Assembly: GCA_025057315.1 (NCBI GenBank)
Contig: JANWXW010000039.1
Coordinates: 1-64,000 of the forward strand
Source: Myxococcota bacterium
Lineage (GTDB): Bacteria > Myxococcota_A > Polyangia > Palsa-1104 > JAEUJZ01
DNA length: 64,000 nt
Reading direction: 5' to 3'
Part shown: in pieces, positions 52,153 through 60,917 of the stretch
Position numbering within the stretch: position 1 is the stretch's first letter
Layout: each line of letters begins with the position of its first letter
The notes under the pieces: model-generated
The model's input: only the letters and a program-made list of their open reading frames with translations
The model's database searches: none
Told to the model about the DNA's origin: nothing
Made by a program: the position numbers and the translations under genes

Positions 52153-55050
52153 TCATTTACCCTGCCATGGTGGCTCGCTCTGTGCCAGCAGCATCAGGCC
52201 AGCGGCTGCGGCCAGGCGTTGCTCCACCTCTGGGGTCTGCATCAGCATCGCCAGCCGCGGCGCGTCGTTCGGGGCACCGCAACCCAACACCGCTGCTGCG
52301 AGCAACCTGGCTGCGGGTCCCTCCGGGGGCAGATCGGGCAGCGAGGCACACGACGAGGTGCCCTGCAGGTCGGCCAGGGCCCAGACCGCGGGCATGCTGA
52401 GCGCTGGCGGGCGCTCCAACAGCGTCAGGAGAAACGCATAGCCCCGCTCTTCACCGACCCGGGCCAGCGCCTCAGCGGCTGAAGCACGCGTCTCCGGGTC
52501 CTCGTGGTGGCTCTCGGCCAGCTGGCCGAGCTGCACTCGCGCCTGCGCATTGCCCATGCGGGCCACCAACTCCAGCGCCCGCACCCGCACCCGAGGGGGG
52601 ATGCCGGCAGCAGACAACAGTGCTGGCACCCGCGCTGCCGCCTCGGCCTCACCAAGGCTGGCGAGCAGGGTCGCGGCCTCCAGGCGCACGCCCGCGTCCC
52701 GGGCGTGCATTGCTTCGCGCAGCCGCCGGCGCCCTTCCTCGTCCTGCAGGCGTGCCAGTGCATCTGCTGCCGCCACGAAGGCATACGGGTCGCGCGTACG
52801 GCCGACAAATGCCTTGAGGGCCGGAACCGACTCGCGCATGCCCAACTGACCCAGGCTCTGGGCCGCGTATCGCTGCACCCCCAGGTCCGGATCGTCCAGC
52901 AGGGCCTCAATGGCCTCGCGGTGGCGCGCTGCCCCGGTCCTGCCCAGTCGTCCTGCTACTGCGGCTGCCCGACGACGCACGGTGGCGTCCCGATGCTCCA
53001 GCGCCTGGCGGAGGACCGAGTCGGCCTCTTGCCGCAGCGCCTGCAGGTCCAGCGACCTCACTGGTGTCGATGTAGCCTCCGAGAAGCCCACCCGCCGGTC
53101 AGCGGGCTCCGGCAGCACCGCGACCGGCGGCTCCTGGGCAGAGGGGGGGCGTGGTGCTGGTGCCTGCTCTGGACCCATCTGCACGGCCCCTCCAGCGGAG
53201 GCCGTCAGAGCGGGCTCAGCAGCGCCTATGCGCGCAGTGAGCCGCCCAGCCACAAATGCCAAGATGCACAGCGCACCAGCGGCGAGCACAAGGCCGTACG
53301 CAGACGGCCGCCGGGCCTCCGATCGGGCCTGCGGAGCAGGAGCCATCGGCAGCGTGACCGCCGAGGAGGCCTGTCCGCACTCCGGTAGAACTGCCCCGCG
53401 CGCCAGCGTCCCCAGCCGTTCGACCACCTCGGGCAGCCGTGGGCGGTCGGCGGGCCGGTAGGAGAGCATCTGCTCTACCAGGCGCGCCGTGGCGGCCGAG
53501 ACGCTGGGGGCCGCCTTCGCCAGCGGGCGATGGGGTTCGCTCATCGGTGCGAAGCCGGGCTGGGCGTACGGCCGTCGTCCCGCCAGCAGCTCGTACAGCA
53601 TCACCCCTATGGCGTAGACGTCGGTCCGGTCGGTCACCGCGTGCGCCCCGCCAAACTGCTCCGGCGCCATGTAGTTTGGCGTGCCCATGCCGGCCTCGGT
53701 GTCCGTGCGGCTGTCCGACAGGTCGGTCTCCGCGGGCACCTGCAGGGGTCTGGCCGTGCCGAAGTCCAGCAGCTTCACCCGCTCTCCTTCCGGGCCGGAC
53801 AGAACCATGATGTTGTCTGGCTTTAGGTCAAGATGGTACACCCCCTGCTGTTGCGTGGCCGCCACACACTCGGCCACCAGGTGCATCAGGCGCAACGCCT
53901 CGGCCTCCGGTAGCGTGCCGCCGGCCCGTTCGCGGCGCGCGCGCAGCGACTCTCCCTCGATCAGCTCCATGACCAGGTAGGGTCGGCCGCCCGGCAGCTC
54001 ACCGAACTCGTAAATCTGCACCAGAGCCGGGTGGCGTGCCAGGTTGGCCACGCGCGCCTCGTTGAGAAAGCGGTCGCGCACGGAGGCGTTGCCCATGTAG
54101 CGCGAGCGCATGACCTTGATGGCCACCTGTCGTCCGATCTGCTCGTTGATGGCGCGGAAGACCGTGCTCATTCCGCCCTGAGCGAGCCGGCTGACCACGC
54201 GGTAGGGCCCAATGGTCTCGCCGATGAGCATGTCCTCCTCGAGCTGCGCCAGGCGGCTGGCGACCTGCGACATGAGCGGTCGCTGCTTGGGGTCCGGCTG
54301 GCGCATCAGCTGCAGCAGCGCCGTCATCTCGCGGTAGAGCACAGGGTAGATTTGCTTGATCGTCGTCGGTGGCACCGGCGGGACGCTGAGCATTTGGCCG
54401 CGCTCGCCGCGGCGCCGGGGCTTGCCGCTGAGCATCTCGTAGAACACGTTGCCCAGGGCATACACGTCCGCCTGGCCATCCCCTTGGCTGCCATCGGAGA
54501 GCTGCTCGGGCGCCTGGTAGCTCAGGCCAGCTGCCTCGCTGCCTGGTGGCAGCGGCACCAAAGACGCCAGTCCCAAGTCGAGCAGCTTGACGCGCTCGCC
54601 GCCTGGCACGGCGGGGTCGGACACCAGGAGCACGTTGGTGGGTTTGAGCGCCAGGTGATACAAATTTTGTTTTTGCGCCGCATCAAGCACCGCGGCCAGC
54701 GCCTTGGCCACGTGCAGCGCGGTCAAGGCTGGCAGTGCACCCCCGTCGCGCAGGCGGTTCGCCAGCGGCTGCCCGGCCACATACTCGCTGACCAGGTATA
54801 CCCGCCCGTCGGGCAGCATGCCCACTCCGGCGGGTCGGGGGATGGCATCGTGTCCCAGGTTGCGCAGGGACTGCTGCAGGTCCTGACAGTGTCGCTCCAG
54901 GTTGGGGTCGGTGCAGACATGGGCATGGAGCACCTTGATGGCCACCGGGCTCAGCGGGCCGTGCGGGCCATCGGCATCGTGGCCCTTGTAAACCACCCCT
55001 CGCGGCCCTTCCCCCAGGCGATGCTCGACGCGGTAGCGCCCGATATTCAT
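52153..55050 (-). CDS. Tandem pseudokinase-kinase, transmembrane, HEAT-repeat Ser/Thr protein kinase
   Basis: A 965-residue protein. The first Hanks-type domain (about 4-270) keeps a glycine loop, VAIK Lys38 and a DLG at 158-160, but its catalytic loop reads HLALKPTN, so the HRD aspartate is Ala134: a likely pseudokinase. The second domain (about 281-545) has VAIK Lys312, HLDLKPDN with Asp408, DFG at 429-431 and GTPNYMAPEQ, and should be active, though the HRD arginine is Leu. A transmembrane helix at 583-604 is followed by a Pro-rich linker and HEAT repeats (about 680-960), presumably outside the inner membrane. An ATG at 55068 would add six residues. Confidence 0.93.
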   Translation of the reverse strand: MNIGRYRVEHRLGEGPRGVVYKGHDADGPHGPLSPVAIKVLHAHVCTDPNLERHCQDLQQSLRNLGHDAIPRPAGVGMLPDGRVYLVSEYVAGQPLANRLRDGGALPALTALHVAKALAAVLDAAQKQNLYHLALKPTNVLLVSDPAVPGGERVKLLDLGLASLVPLPPGSEAAGLSYQAPEQLSDGSQGDGQADVYALGNVFYEMLSGKPRRRGERGQMLSVPPVPPTTIKQIYPVLYREMTALLQLMRQPDPKQRPLMSQVASRLAQLEEDMLIGETIGPYRVVSRLAQGGMSTVFRAINEQIGRQVAIKVMRSRYMGNASVRDRFLNEARVANLARHPALVQIYEFGELPGGRPYLVMELIEGESLRARRERAGGTLPEAEALRLMHLVAECVAATQQQGVYHLDLKPDNIMVLSGPEGERVKLLDFGTARPLQVPAETDLSDSRTDTEAGMGTPNYMAPEQFGGAHAVTDRTDVYAIGVMLYELLAGRRPYAQPGFAPMSEPHRPLAKAAPSVSAATARLVEQMLSYRPADRPRLPEVVERLGTLARGAVLPECGQASSAVTLPMAPAPQARSEARRPSAYGLVLAAGALCILAFVAGRLTARIGAAEPALTASAGGAVQMGPEQAPAPRPPSAQEPPVAVLPEPADRRVGFSEATSTPVRSLDLQALRQEADSVLRQALEHRDATVRRRAAAVAGRLGRTGAARHREAIEALLDDPDLGVQRYAAQSLGQLGMRESVPALKAFVGRTRDPYAFVAAADALARLQDEEGRRRLREAMHARDAGVRLEAATLLASLGEAEAAARVPALLSAAGIPPRVRVRALELVARMGNAQARVQLGQLAESHHEDPETRASAAEALARVGEERGYAFLLTLLERPPALSMPAVWALADLQGTSSCASLPDLPPEGPAARLLAAAVLGCGAPNDAPRLAMLMQTPEVEQRLAAAAGLMLLAQSEPPWQGK

Positions 55051-55059
55051 ATTGAATAA

Positions 55060-55065
55060 ATTATA
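55060..55065 (-). promoter_or_regulatory. TATAAT -10 box directly upstream of the tandem kinase
   Basis: On the minus strand TATAAT lies nine bases before the ATG at 55050, in an AT-rich island. The predicted transcription start falls within a few bases of the start codon, favouring a leaderless mRNA and the 55050 start over 55068. Confidence 0.45.
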
Positions 55066-55131
55066 CATACCCTGCCGGACTCCCCGCGCTCTGGCCGGGA
55101 TGATCTAGGATGGGTGCAGGTGGAGGTGCCC

Positions 55132-56694
55132 ATGGACGCGCCTTCTCTGCCCGAGACGCTCTCTCCCTACTTCCTGCGACAGGTCATCGAGCACGTCGGA
55201 CACCCGATCTTCATCAAAGATCGGTCCTTCCGCTTTGTGCTGGTGAACCGCGCGTGCTGCGAGATGCTCGGCCTGACTGCTGAGCAGATGATCGGCCGCA
55301 CAGATTATGATTTCTTCCCGCGAGAGCAGGCGGACTTCTTCCGGCTGAAGGACACGGAGATGTTCCGCACCGATGCCAAGGTGGTCATCGAGGAGGAGCC
55401 GATCACCGATGCGCGCGGGCAGCTCCATGTGCTCTCCACCGTCAAGGTCCCCCTGCACGATGAGCAGGGCCGGCTCACCCACCTGGTGGGAATCATCCAC
55501 GACATTTCCCACCTCAAGCGGGTGGAGGCAGAGCTGCGCACCGCAAATGCCGAGTTGGCCCAGGCACAGCAGGAGCTGCGGCAGCATGCCGGCCAGCTTG
55601 AGCACCAGCTGTCGTTGCGCACCGCCCAGCTTCGCCACCGCAACGACGAGCTGATGGCCATCTTAGCCAACCTGGGCGAAGGTGTGCTGGTGGCCGATGC
55701 GACCGGTGCGCTGGTGCTGCAGAACGATGCCGCGGTGAACCTGCTGGGAGGCCAGCGGCCAGCGGACATCGACGCCTGGTCGGCGGCGGCGGGCCTGCGC
55801 TGGCCCGATGGCCAGTGGGTGTCGCCGCCGCAACTGCCCCTGCGGCGGGCGCTCCAGGGTGAGTCGGTGCACAACGCGCAGTTCCGCATGCACGCGCCCG
55901 GCGGCCAGGGGGACGCTTGGGTGCTGCTGTCGGCGGCGCCGCTGCCAGAGGGACGCGGTGCGGTGTGCGCGCTGCGCGATGTCACCGCCCTCAAGGAGGC
56001 CGAGCGCATGAAGGAAGAATTCCTTCAGGTCGCCAGCCACGAGCTGCGCACGCCCCTGGCGAGCCTCAAGCTGATGCTGGGTGCGGTTGCGGCCCAGCTC
56101 CGCGGGGAGCAGTGCGAGGCCTTGCGGCCGCTCATCGAGCGCGGCCACCGCCTGGTGGACCGCATGAGCCGCCTTATTGGCGACATCCTGGACAGCTCGC
56201 GCTTGCAACTTGGCCGCCTGTCGGTGGAGCTGCGGCGCGTGGAGCTGGCGGCGCTGGTGCGAGAGGCGGTCGAGCGGGCGCAGGCGGCCAGCCTGGGTGA
56301 GCATCGGTTCCGGCTGGAGCTGCACGGTCCGCTGTGGGTGCATGCCGATGGAGACCGGCTGGATCAGGTGGTGGGCAACCTGCTTGCCAACGCCTGCAAG
56401 TACGCACCTGCAGGCAGCACGGTTTCGGTCAGCTGTGCGCGCAGCAACGGCATGGCGCTGGTCACGGTGCGCGACGAGGGGCCAGGCATCCCGCCGGAGC
56501 TGCGCGAGCGGATCTTTGACCGCTTTTACCAGGTGGAGGCCCGGGCAGGCCGATCGTTTGGTGGCCTGGGGCTGGGCCTGTACATTTGCCGGCAGATCCT
56601 GGCGGCCCATGGTGGGCGCATCTGGGTCGAGAGCGAGCCGGGACAGGGCAGCACCTTTCGCTTCACCCTGCCAGCGCTGGCAGAGGAGGGATAG
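55132..56694 (+). CDS. PAS-domain sensor histidine kinase
   Basis: A 520-residue cytosolic histidine kinase; the ATG with GGAGG upstream is preferred over a GTG at 55114. A first PAS domain (about residues 15-130; HPIFIKDRSFRFVLVNRACC, then YDFFP) is linked by a coiled coil to a second PAS-like domain (about 180-290). Next come HisKA (HELRTPLASL, phospho-accepting His) and HATPase_c with the N box NLLANACKYAP, G1 DEGPGIP and G2 GGLGLGLYIC. No membrane helix, so the ligand or redox signal is probably intracellular. It is four bases before its response regulator. Confidence 0.93.
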   Translation: MDAPSLPETLSPYFLRQVIEHVGHPIFIKDRSFRFVLVNRACCEMLGLTAEQMIGRTDYDFFPREQADFFRLKDTEMFRTDAKVVIEEEPITDARGQLHVLSTVKVPLHDEQGRLTHLVGIIHDISHLKRVEAELRTANAELAQAQQELRQHAGQLEHQLSLRTAQLRHRNDELMAILANLGEGVLVADATGALVLQNDAAVNLLGGQRPADIDAWSAAAGLRWPDGQWVSPPQLPLRRALQGESVHNAQFRMHAPGGQGDAWVLLSAAPLPEGRGAVCALRDVTALKEAERMKEEFLQVASHELRTPLASLKLMLGAVAAQLRGEQCEALRPLIERGHRLVDRMSRLIGDILDSSRLQLGRLSVELRRVELAALVREAVERAQAASLGEHRFRLELHGPLWVHADGDRLDQVVGNLLANACKYAPAGSTVSVSCARSNGMALVTVRDEGPGIPPELRERIFDRFYQVEARAGRSFGGLGLGLYICRQILAAHGGRIWVESEPGQGSTFRFTLPALAEEG

Positions 56695-56697
56695 ATC

Positions 56698-57090
56698 ATG
56701 AGCACGCCGCGGGCCCCGGGTCCATCATCGGATCTGGTGCTCGTTGTGGATGACGATGCCGACCTGCTGGAGATGCTGGAGGTCGTGCTCCGCATGGGCA
56801 ACTGCCGCGTGGTGCGGGCCAGCAGTGGCCGGGCCGCGATGGAGCTATTGCGTGCGGAGCAGCCCGCCCTGGTGCTGCTGGACCTGATGCTGCCCGACAT
56901 GCGCGGCGAGGAGCTGTTCGAGCAGCTGCGCAGCCTGCAGCAGCCGCCCCCCGTGGTGGTGATGAGTGCCGCGGTGGACACGGGGGACCGCGCCCGCCGA
57001 CTGGGCGTCCCCTATCTCATCAAGCCTTTCGACGTGGAGGGGCTTATGGCCCTGGTGAGGCAAGTCTGCCCTTCCGCGGTTGCCCTGTAG
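56698..57090 (+). CDS. Single-domain response regulator (CheY-like)
   Basis: A 130-residue receiver domain. Acidic triad at VVDDDADL, the phosphorylation Asp in LLDLMLPDM, the Ser switch in VVMSAAVD and Lys in LIKPFDV are all present. With no output domain it must act by protein-protein contact or as a phosphorelay intermediate. The start is the ATG after GAGGGA, three bases from the histidine kinase stop, so the two form one operon and very likely one pathway. Confidence 0.93.
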   Translation: MSTPRAPGPSSDLVLVVDDDADLLEMLEVVLRMGNCRVVRASSGRAAMELLRAEQPALVLLDLMLPDMRGEELFEQLRSLQQPPPVVVMSAAVDTGDRARRLGVPYLIKPFDVEGLMALVRQVCPSAVAL

Positions 57091-57105
57091 CCTGCGGGCC
57101 TGACT

Positions 57106-57142
57106 ACCGCGCTGACAAGTGAAAACGCGGTGAGAATATTTT
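57106..57142 (+). terminator. Weak terminator candidate after the response regulator gene
   Basis: A 6-bp stem (ACCGCG 57106-57111, CGCGGT 57126-57131) with a 14-base loop, followed by TTTT at 57139-57142. The stem is short and the loop long, so this is tentative. Confidence 0.3.
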
Positions 57143-57175
57143 GTACGCACTGCCGGGCCATGCTAGCTGGCAGGG

Positions 57176-57751
57176 ATGCGGTCCTGGACAGGTATTTTTC
57201 TGGTCTGCGTTCTGTCCGCCTGCCTGGCTCCATCCCCGTCGACCTGGCCGGGGGCCGCTGGCCCCTCGGTGAGCCAGCTCGTGCCGGGCCTTGCCCTCAT
57301 GGTGCCGGTGGCAGGCGTGCTGCCCGAGCAGGTCCCCGACAACTTCTACGCGCCCCGCGGCGGTGGACGGATCCACGAGGCGACCGACATCCCCGCCCCG
57401 CGTGGCACGCCGGTCGTCTCGGCCGACGATGGACACCTGCTGCGCATCGGCCGCAACCGTCACGGCGGTAATATCATCTACGCGACCGACCCGAGTGGGC
57501 GCTTTATTTATTACTACGCTCACCTGGAGGCGTTCGCCGCGGGCCTGACCCCTGGCCAGCCGGTACGCCGCGGAGATGTCCTGGGCACCGTTGGCACCAC
57601 CGGCAACGCCTCGGCGGGCCACCCGCACCTGCACTTTCAGCTCATGCTGCGTCCATCAGACGGGTCGATCCACGGTGGTCGGCCGCTCGATGCGCGCCCC
57701 TATTTTGTCTACCCTGGCCGCGCCAACCAGGCCTGGGCCTCCATCTGGTGA
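57176..57751 (+). CDS. M23 family (LytM-type) peptidase lipoprotein
   Basis: A 191-residue predicted lipoprotein (LSAC lipobox, Cys16) with a Zn endopeptidase domain of the LytM/lysostaphin fold. Zinc ligands are visible as HxxxD (His67, Asp71, in HEATDI) and HxH (His151, His153, in HPHLHFQ), with His116 in YYAHL as the expected catalytic residue. All catalytic positions are present, so an active peptidoglycan hydrolase is likely rather than a degenerate activator. It is small and lacks LysM or coiled-coil modules. The next gene follows after a 61-base gap. Confidence 0.9.
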   Translation: MRSWTGIFLVCVLSACLAPSPSTWPGAAGPSVSQLVPGLALMVPVAGVLPEQVPDNFYAPRGGGRIHEATDIPAPRGTPVVSADDGHLLRIGRNRHGGNIIYATDPSGRFIYYYAHLEAFAAGLTPGQPVRRGDVLGTVGTTGNASAGHPHLHFQLMLRPSDGSIHGGRPLDARPYFVYPGRANQAWASIW

Positions 57752-57812
57752 GCGCGCCGCCTGAGTGCGCAACCTTCTTGACGCCGCGCCGCTGCTCCGC
57801 TACCAGCGTGCC

Positions 57813-58493
57813 ATGCGCTGGGCGCCGCTGAGCCTGGTCCTGCTCTGCTCCCTGTCCGCCGCCGCGCCTCCCTCAGCACCCCAGGAGGAGAACCGACGGG
57901 CCCACGTGCACCACATCCATCAGGACCCGGCTGCCTACATTGCCGCCATGGAATCGCCCGAGCGGGACAGGTGGCAGCGGCCCGAGGTGCTGCTGACCGC
58001 TCTGGGCGTGCGGGCAGGCCAGCACGTGGCCGATGTCGGCGCTGGCCCGGGCTACTTTACGCGGCGGCTGGCGCGGCGGGTGGGCGACGGCTGGGTGTTC
58101 GCGGTGGATGTCGATCCGCACATGCTCCAGGCGCTGCACGAGCGGCTTCGCCAGGACGGGGTGGACAACGTCACGACCATTCTGTCCTCCCCCGACGATC
58201 CCCTGCTGCCCGACCGGTCTGTGGATTGGGTGCTCCTCGTGGATGTCTACCACCACCTGGGCGATCGGCCGGCCTACTTGCGGCGCCTGGCGCGAGCGCT
58301 GCGGCCCGGCGGTCGCATCGCGGTGGTGGATTTTCACAAGCGCCCCCTGCCGGTGGGACCGCCGGTGGACATGAAGGTCACGCCGGAGCAGGTGGTCGCC
58401 GATGCAGCGCGGGCCGGGTTGCGGCTGCTGCCTGGCCCCCCGGCCGACCTGCTGCCCTACCAGTACGTGCTTCTGTTTGCGCCCGCCAGGTAG
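57813..58493 (+). CDS. Exported class I SAM-dependent methyltransferase-like protein
   Basis: A 226-residue protein with an N-terminal signal sequence (MRWAPLSLVLLCSLSAAA) before a methyltransferase fold. Motif I is ADVGAGPGYFTRRLAR near residue 75, followed by VFAVDVDPHMLQAL, DWVLLVDVYHHL and GGRIAVVDFHKRPL. The preceding segment PERDRWQRPEVLLTALGVR is typical of a group of exported predicted methyltransferases (COG4798-like). How a periplasmic enzyme would obtain SAM is unclear. An upstream in-frame ATG at 57765 adds residues before the signal peptide and is less likely. Confidence 0.82.
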   Translation: MRWAPLSLVLLCSLSAAAPPSAPQEENRRAHVHHIHQDPAAYIAAMESPERDRWQRPEVLLTALGVRAGQHVADVGAGPGYFTRRLARRVGDGWVFAVDVDPHMLQALHERLRQDGVDNVTTILSSPDDPLLPDRSVDWVLLVDVYHHLGDRPAYLRRLARALRPGGRIAVVDFHKRPLPVGPPVDMKVTPEQVVADAARAGLRLLPGPPADLLPYQYVLLFAPAR

Positions 58494-58526
58494 ACGACCC
58501 TGATGACCCTCCTCAAGGAGCCTCTG

Positions 58527-60647
58527 ATGCCTCGAACGCTGCATGTTCTCTGGGCGCTGGCGCTGTGTGCATGCCACCCCGCTCGTTTGCCGGCTGCCCC
58601 GACTGCCCTCCGCCCGCCGGCGGTGCAACCGGCGACGGTTCAGGAAGCAGGGCAGCCTGCGGCGATGCTGTCTGCGCTTCAGGAAGAGCTGGTACAGCGC
58701 TACGGTGAGGCGCAGCGCGCGCGGATTGCCCGCGGCCTGAAGCAGGTGGCCTCCCTATGGCGCCCGGCCGATGGCGACCTGGCGGCCTTTGTCCGCGAGC
58801 ACTTTGTGGCCACGGAGGAAGATCGGTCGGCCCTGCTCCAGCGGCTCGAAGGGGCCATGGAGCAGATAGACGGGCACATGACCGAGATCGCGCGGGAGTT
58901 ACGGCGGCCCATGGACACCGATGTGGGGAGGCTGCTGCCGGTGGACTCCCTGCTGGCGGCCTTCGATCCGTCGGCCCATCTGACCGAGGATCTGTTCCGC
59001 GGCAAGATTGCTTTTGTCGCCCTGCTCAACTTCCCGCTCACCACGCTGGCCGAGCGGCTGCAGCAGGGCCGTAGCTACAGCCGGCAGCAGTGGGCTGAGG
59101 TGCGGCTCACCGGTCGGTTTGCGCGCCGCGTACCTGCCGAGGTTCAGCAGCGCATTGCCGAGGTCATGGCAGCCAATGGCCTCTACATTGCTGAATACAA
59201 CATCTGGATGCACCACCTGCTTACGGAGCAGGGCGAGCGGCTGTGGCCCAAGGGCGTGCGCCTGATTTCGCACTGGAACCTGCGCGATGATCTCAAGGCA
59301 GCCTACGCCGAGCCCAACGGCCTGAGGAAGCAGCGCATCATCGCGCGCATCATGGATCGCATCGTGACCCAGACCATCCCCCAGGTGGTCATTAACAACC
59401 CTCGGGTGGACTGGGAGCCCTTCAGCAATGCTGTCCGGCCAGCTCCGCCCGCTGAGATTGAGGAGGGCGCTCCCCCTTCGGGGGTGGATCTGGGGCAGGC
59501 TCAGCGCGAGCCGGATACGCGCTATGCTCGGCTTCTGGCCAACTTCCACGCGCAGCGGGCCGCGGACCCCTACTCGCCGAGCATGCCGACCCTGATTGCC
59601 CGCAGCTTCGAGCTGGGCCGCGAGATGCCCGAGGAGCGCGTCGTGGAGCTGCTCAGCCAGGTGTGCGCCTCGCCGCTGGCCAAGCAGGTGGCCGCGCTCA
59701 TACAGAAGCGCCTGGGTCGGCCGCTGGAGCCGCATGACCTGTGGTATGGGGGCTTTCAGGTGCGTGGGCGCTGGTCCGAGCAGGAACTAGACGCCATCAC
59801 GCGCAAGCGCTATCCGAGCGCGGCGGCATTCCAGAAGGATCTGCCACGCATCTTGATGCGTCTGGGCTTCAGCCGTGAGCGGGCGCGGTTTCTGGCCGAG
59901 CGCATCGTGGTGGATCCGGCGCGGGGGGCGGGCCACGCCATGGAGGCGCGGCGACGCGGGGACTTCCCTCGGCTGCGCACCCGCATTGGGCGGCAGGGCA
60001 TGGACTACAAGGGCTACAACATCGCTCTGCACGAGCTGGGCCACAACGTGGAGCAGGTGTTCTCGCTCTATGGCGTGGACCACACCCTGCTGCAGGGCGT
60101 GCCCAACACGGCCTTTACCGAGGCCATTGCGTTCGTGTTCCAGGGGCGCGATCTGGAGGTTCTGGGCCTGGCACGCCCGGAGGCTGCTGCCGAGCCGATG
60201 CGCGTGCTCAACGATTTCTGGATGACCTGGGAGATTGCCGGCGTGGGGCTGGTAGACATCGCGGTCTGGCACTGGATGTATGATCATCCCGACGCGACGC
60301 CGGAGGCGCTGCGGCAGGAGGTGGTGCGCATCGCCCGCCAGGTGTGGAACCGCTACTACGCGCCGGTGCTGGGCACGCCCGACGCCACGCTGCTGGCGAT
60401 CTATTCGCACATGATCCAGGAGACGCTCTATCTGCCCGACTACCCGCTTGGGCACCTTATCGCCTTCCAGATCGAGGAGCACCTCAGGAAGAAGGGGGGG
60501 CCGCTCGGGCCGGAGATCGAGCGCATGACCACCCTGGGTGCGGTGCTCCCTGATCTGTGGATGGAGCATGCCACCGGCGCGCCGGTGTCTGCAGCACCGC
60601 TGCTGCGCGCGACCGAGGCGGCGCTGGCAGCCCTAGCGGATAAGTAA
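58527..60647 (+). CDS. HELGH zinc metallopeptidase lipoprotein
   Basis: A 706-residue predicted lipoprotein: the ATG follows AAGGAG and the signal ends LCAC. The C-terminal half carries HExxH (LHELGHNVEQ, His502, Glu503, His506) followed by a TEA Glu at 532, the gluzincin pattern of peptidases related to M3/M32. The remaining helical chain (about 40-460) has no recognised family. WEIAGVGLVDIAVWHWMYDH and SHMIQETLYLPDYPLGHLI near the end resemble the conserved helical face around the active site. Substrate unknown. It is the last of three envelope genes on this strand before the hsp20 cluster. Confidence 0.85.
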   Translation: MPRTLHVLWALALCACHPARLPAAPTALRPPAVQPATVQEAGQPAAMLSALQEELVQRYGEAQRARIARGLKQVASLWRPADGDLAAFVREHFVATEEDRSALLQRLEGAMEQIDGHMTEIARELRRPMDTDVGRLLPVDSLLAAFDPSAHLTEDLFRGKIAFVALLNFPLTTLAERLQQGRSYSRQQWAEVRLTGRFARRVPAEVQQRIAEVMAANGLYIAEYNIWMHHLLTEQGERLWPKGVRLISHWNLRDDLKAAYAEPNGLRKQRIIARIMDRIVTQTIPQVVINNPRVDWEPFSNAVRPAPPAEIEEGAPPSGVDLGQAQREPDTRYARLLANFHAQRAADPYSPSMPTLIARSFELGREMPEERVVELLSQVCASPLAKQVAALIQKRLGRPLEPHDLWYGGFQVRGRWSEQELDAITRKRYPSAAAFQKDLPRILMRLGFSRERARFLAERIVVDPARGAGHAMEARRRGDFPRLRTRIGRQGMDYKGYNIALHELGHNVEQVFSLYGVDHTLLQGVPNTAFTEAIAFVFQGRDLEVLGLARPEAAAEPMRVLNDFWMTWEIAGVGLVDIAVWHWMYDHPDATPEALRQEVVRIARQVWNRYYAPVLGTPDATLLAIYSHMIQETLYLPDYPLGHLIAFQIEEHLRKKGGPLGPEIERMTTLGAVLPDLWMEHATGAPVSAAPLLRATEAALAALADK

Positions 60648-60706
60648 GGCAGACGCCAAGTATCTGAGCACCACAATCCTGCGCAAGCCGGTCCTTGTAG
60701 CCCTGT

Positions 60707-60729
60707 AGGCCCAGATCCTGGCTGGGCCT
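60707..60729 (+). other. Stem-loop downstream of the metallopeptidase gene
   Basis: A perfect 7-bp stem (AGGCCCA 60707-60713, TGGGCCT 60723-60729) with a nine-base loop. No T-run follows, so it is only a possible terminator or mRNA 3'-end structure. It lies in the 270-bp gap that also contains the hsp20 cluster promoter. Confidence 0.35.
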
Positions 60730-60917
60730 GCCCTGGATGTTGCTGCGCCACTTGACGAACCAGCTGCAATGGTTAGCTGTAAAATCGGCCGGACGGCATG
60801 GAGCTCCGGCGGCTGGTGGCAGCCAGGCGATCAGTGAGTGGGGGAGCCAGCTGCCCCGGTCTTCACGGACTCGCTCCGTGCTGCTCTGGTACGAAGACTC
60901 ATCCAAGGAGGTTGCCG

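Noticed and set aside
60748..60785. TTGACG ... TAAAAT as a promoter for the hsp20 cluster
   Set aside because: Spacing is about 22 bp, too long for sigma-70; no heat-shock sigma consensus or CIRCE element could be recognised with confidence.
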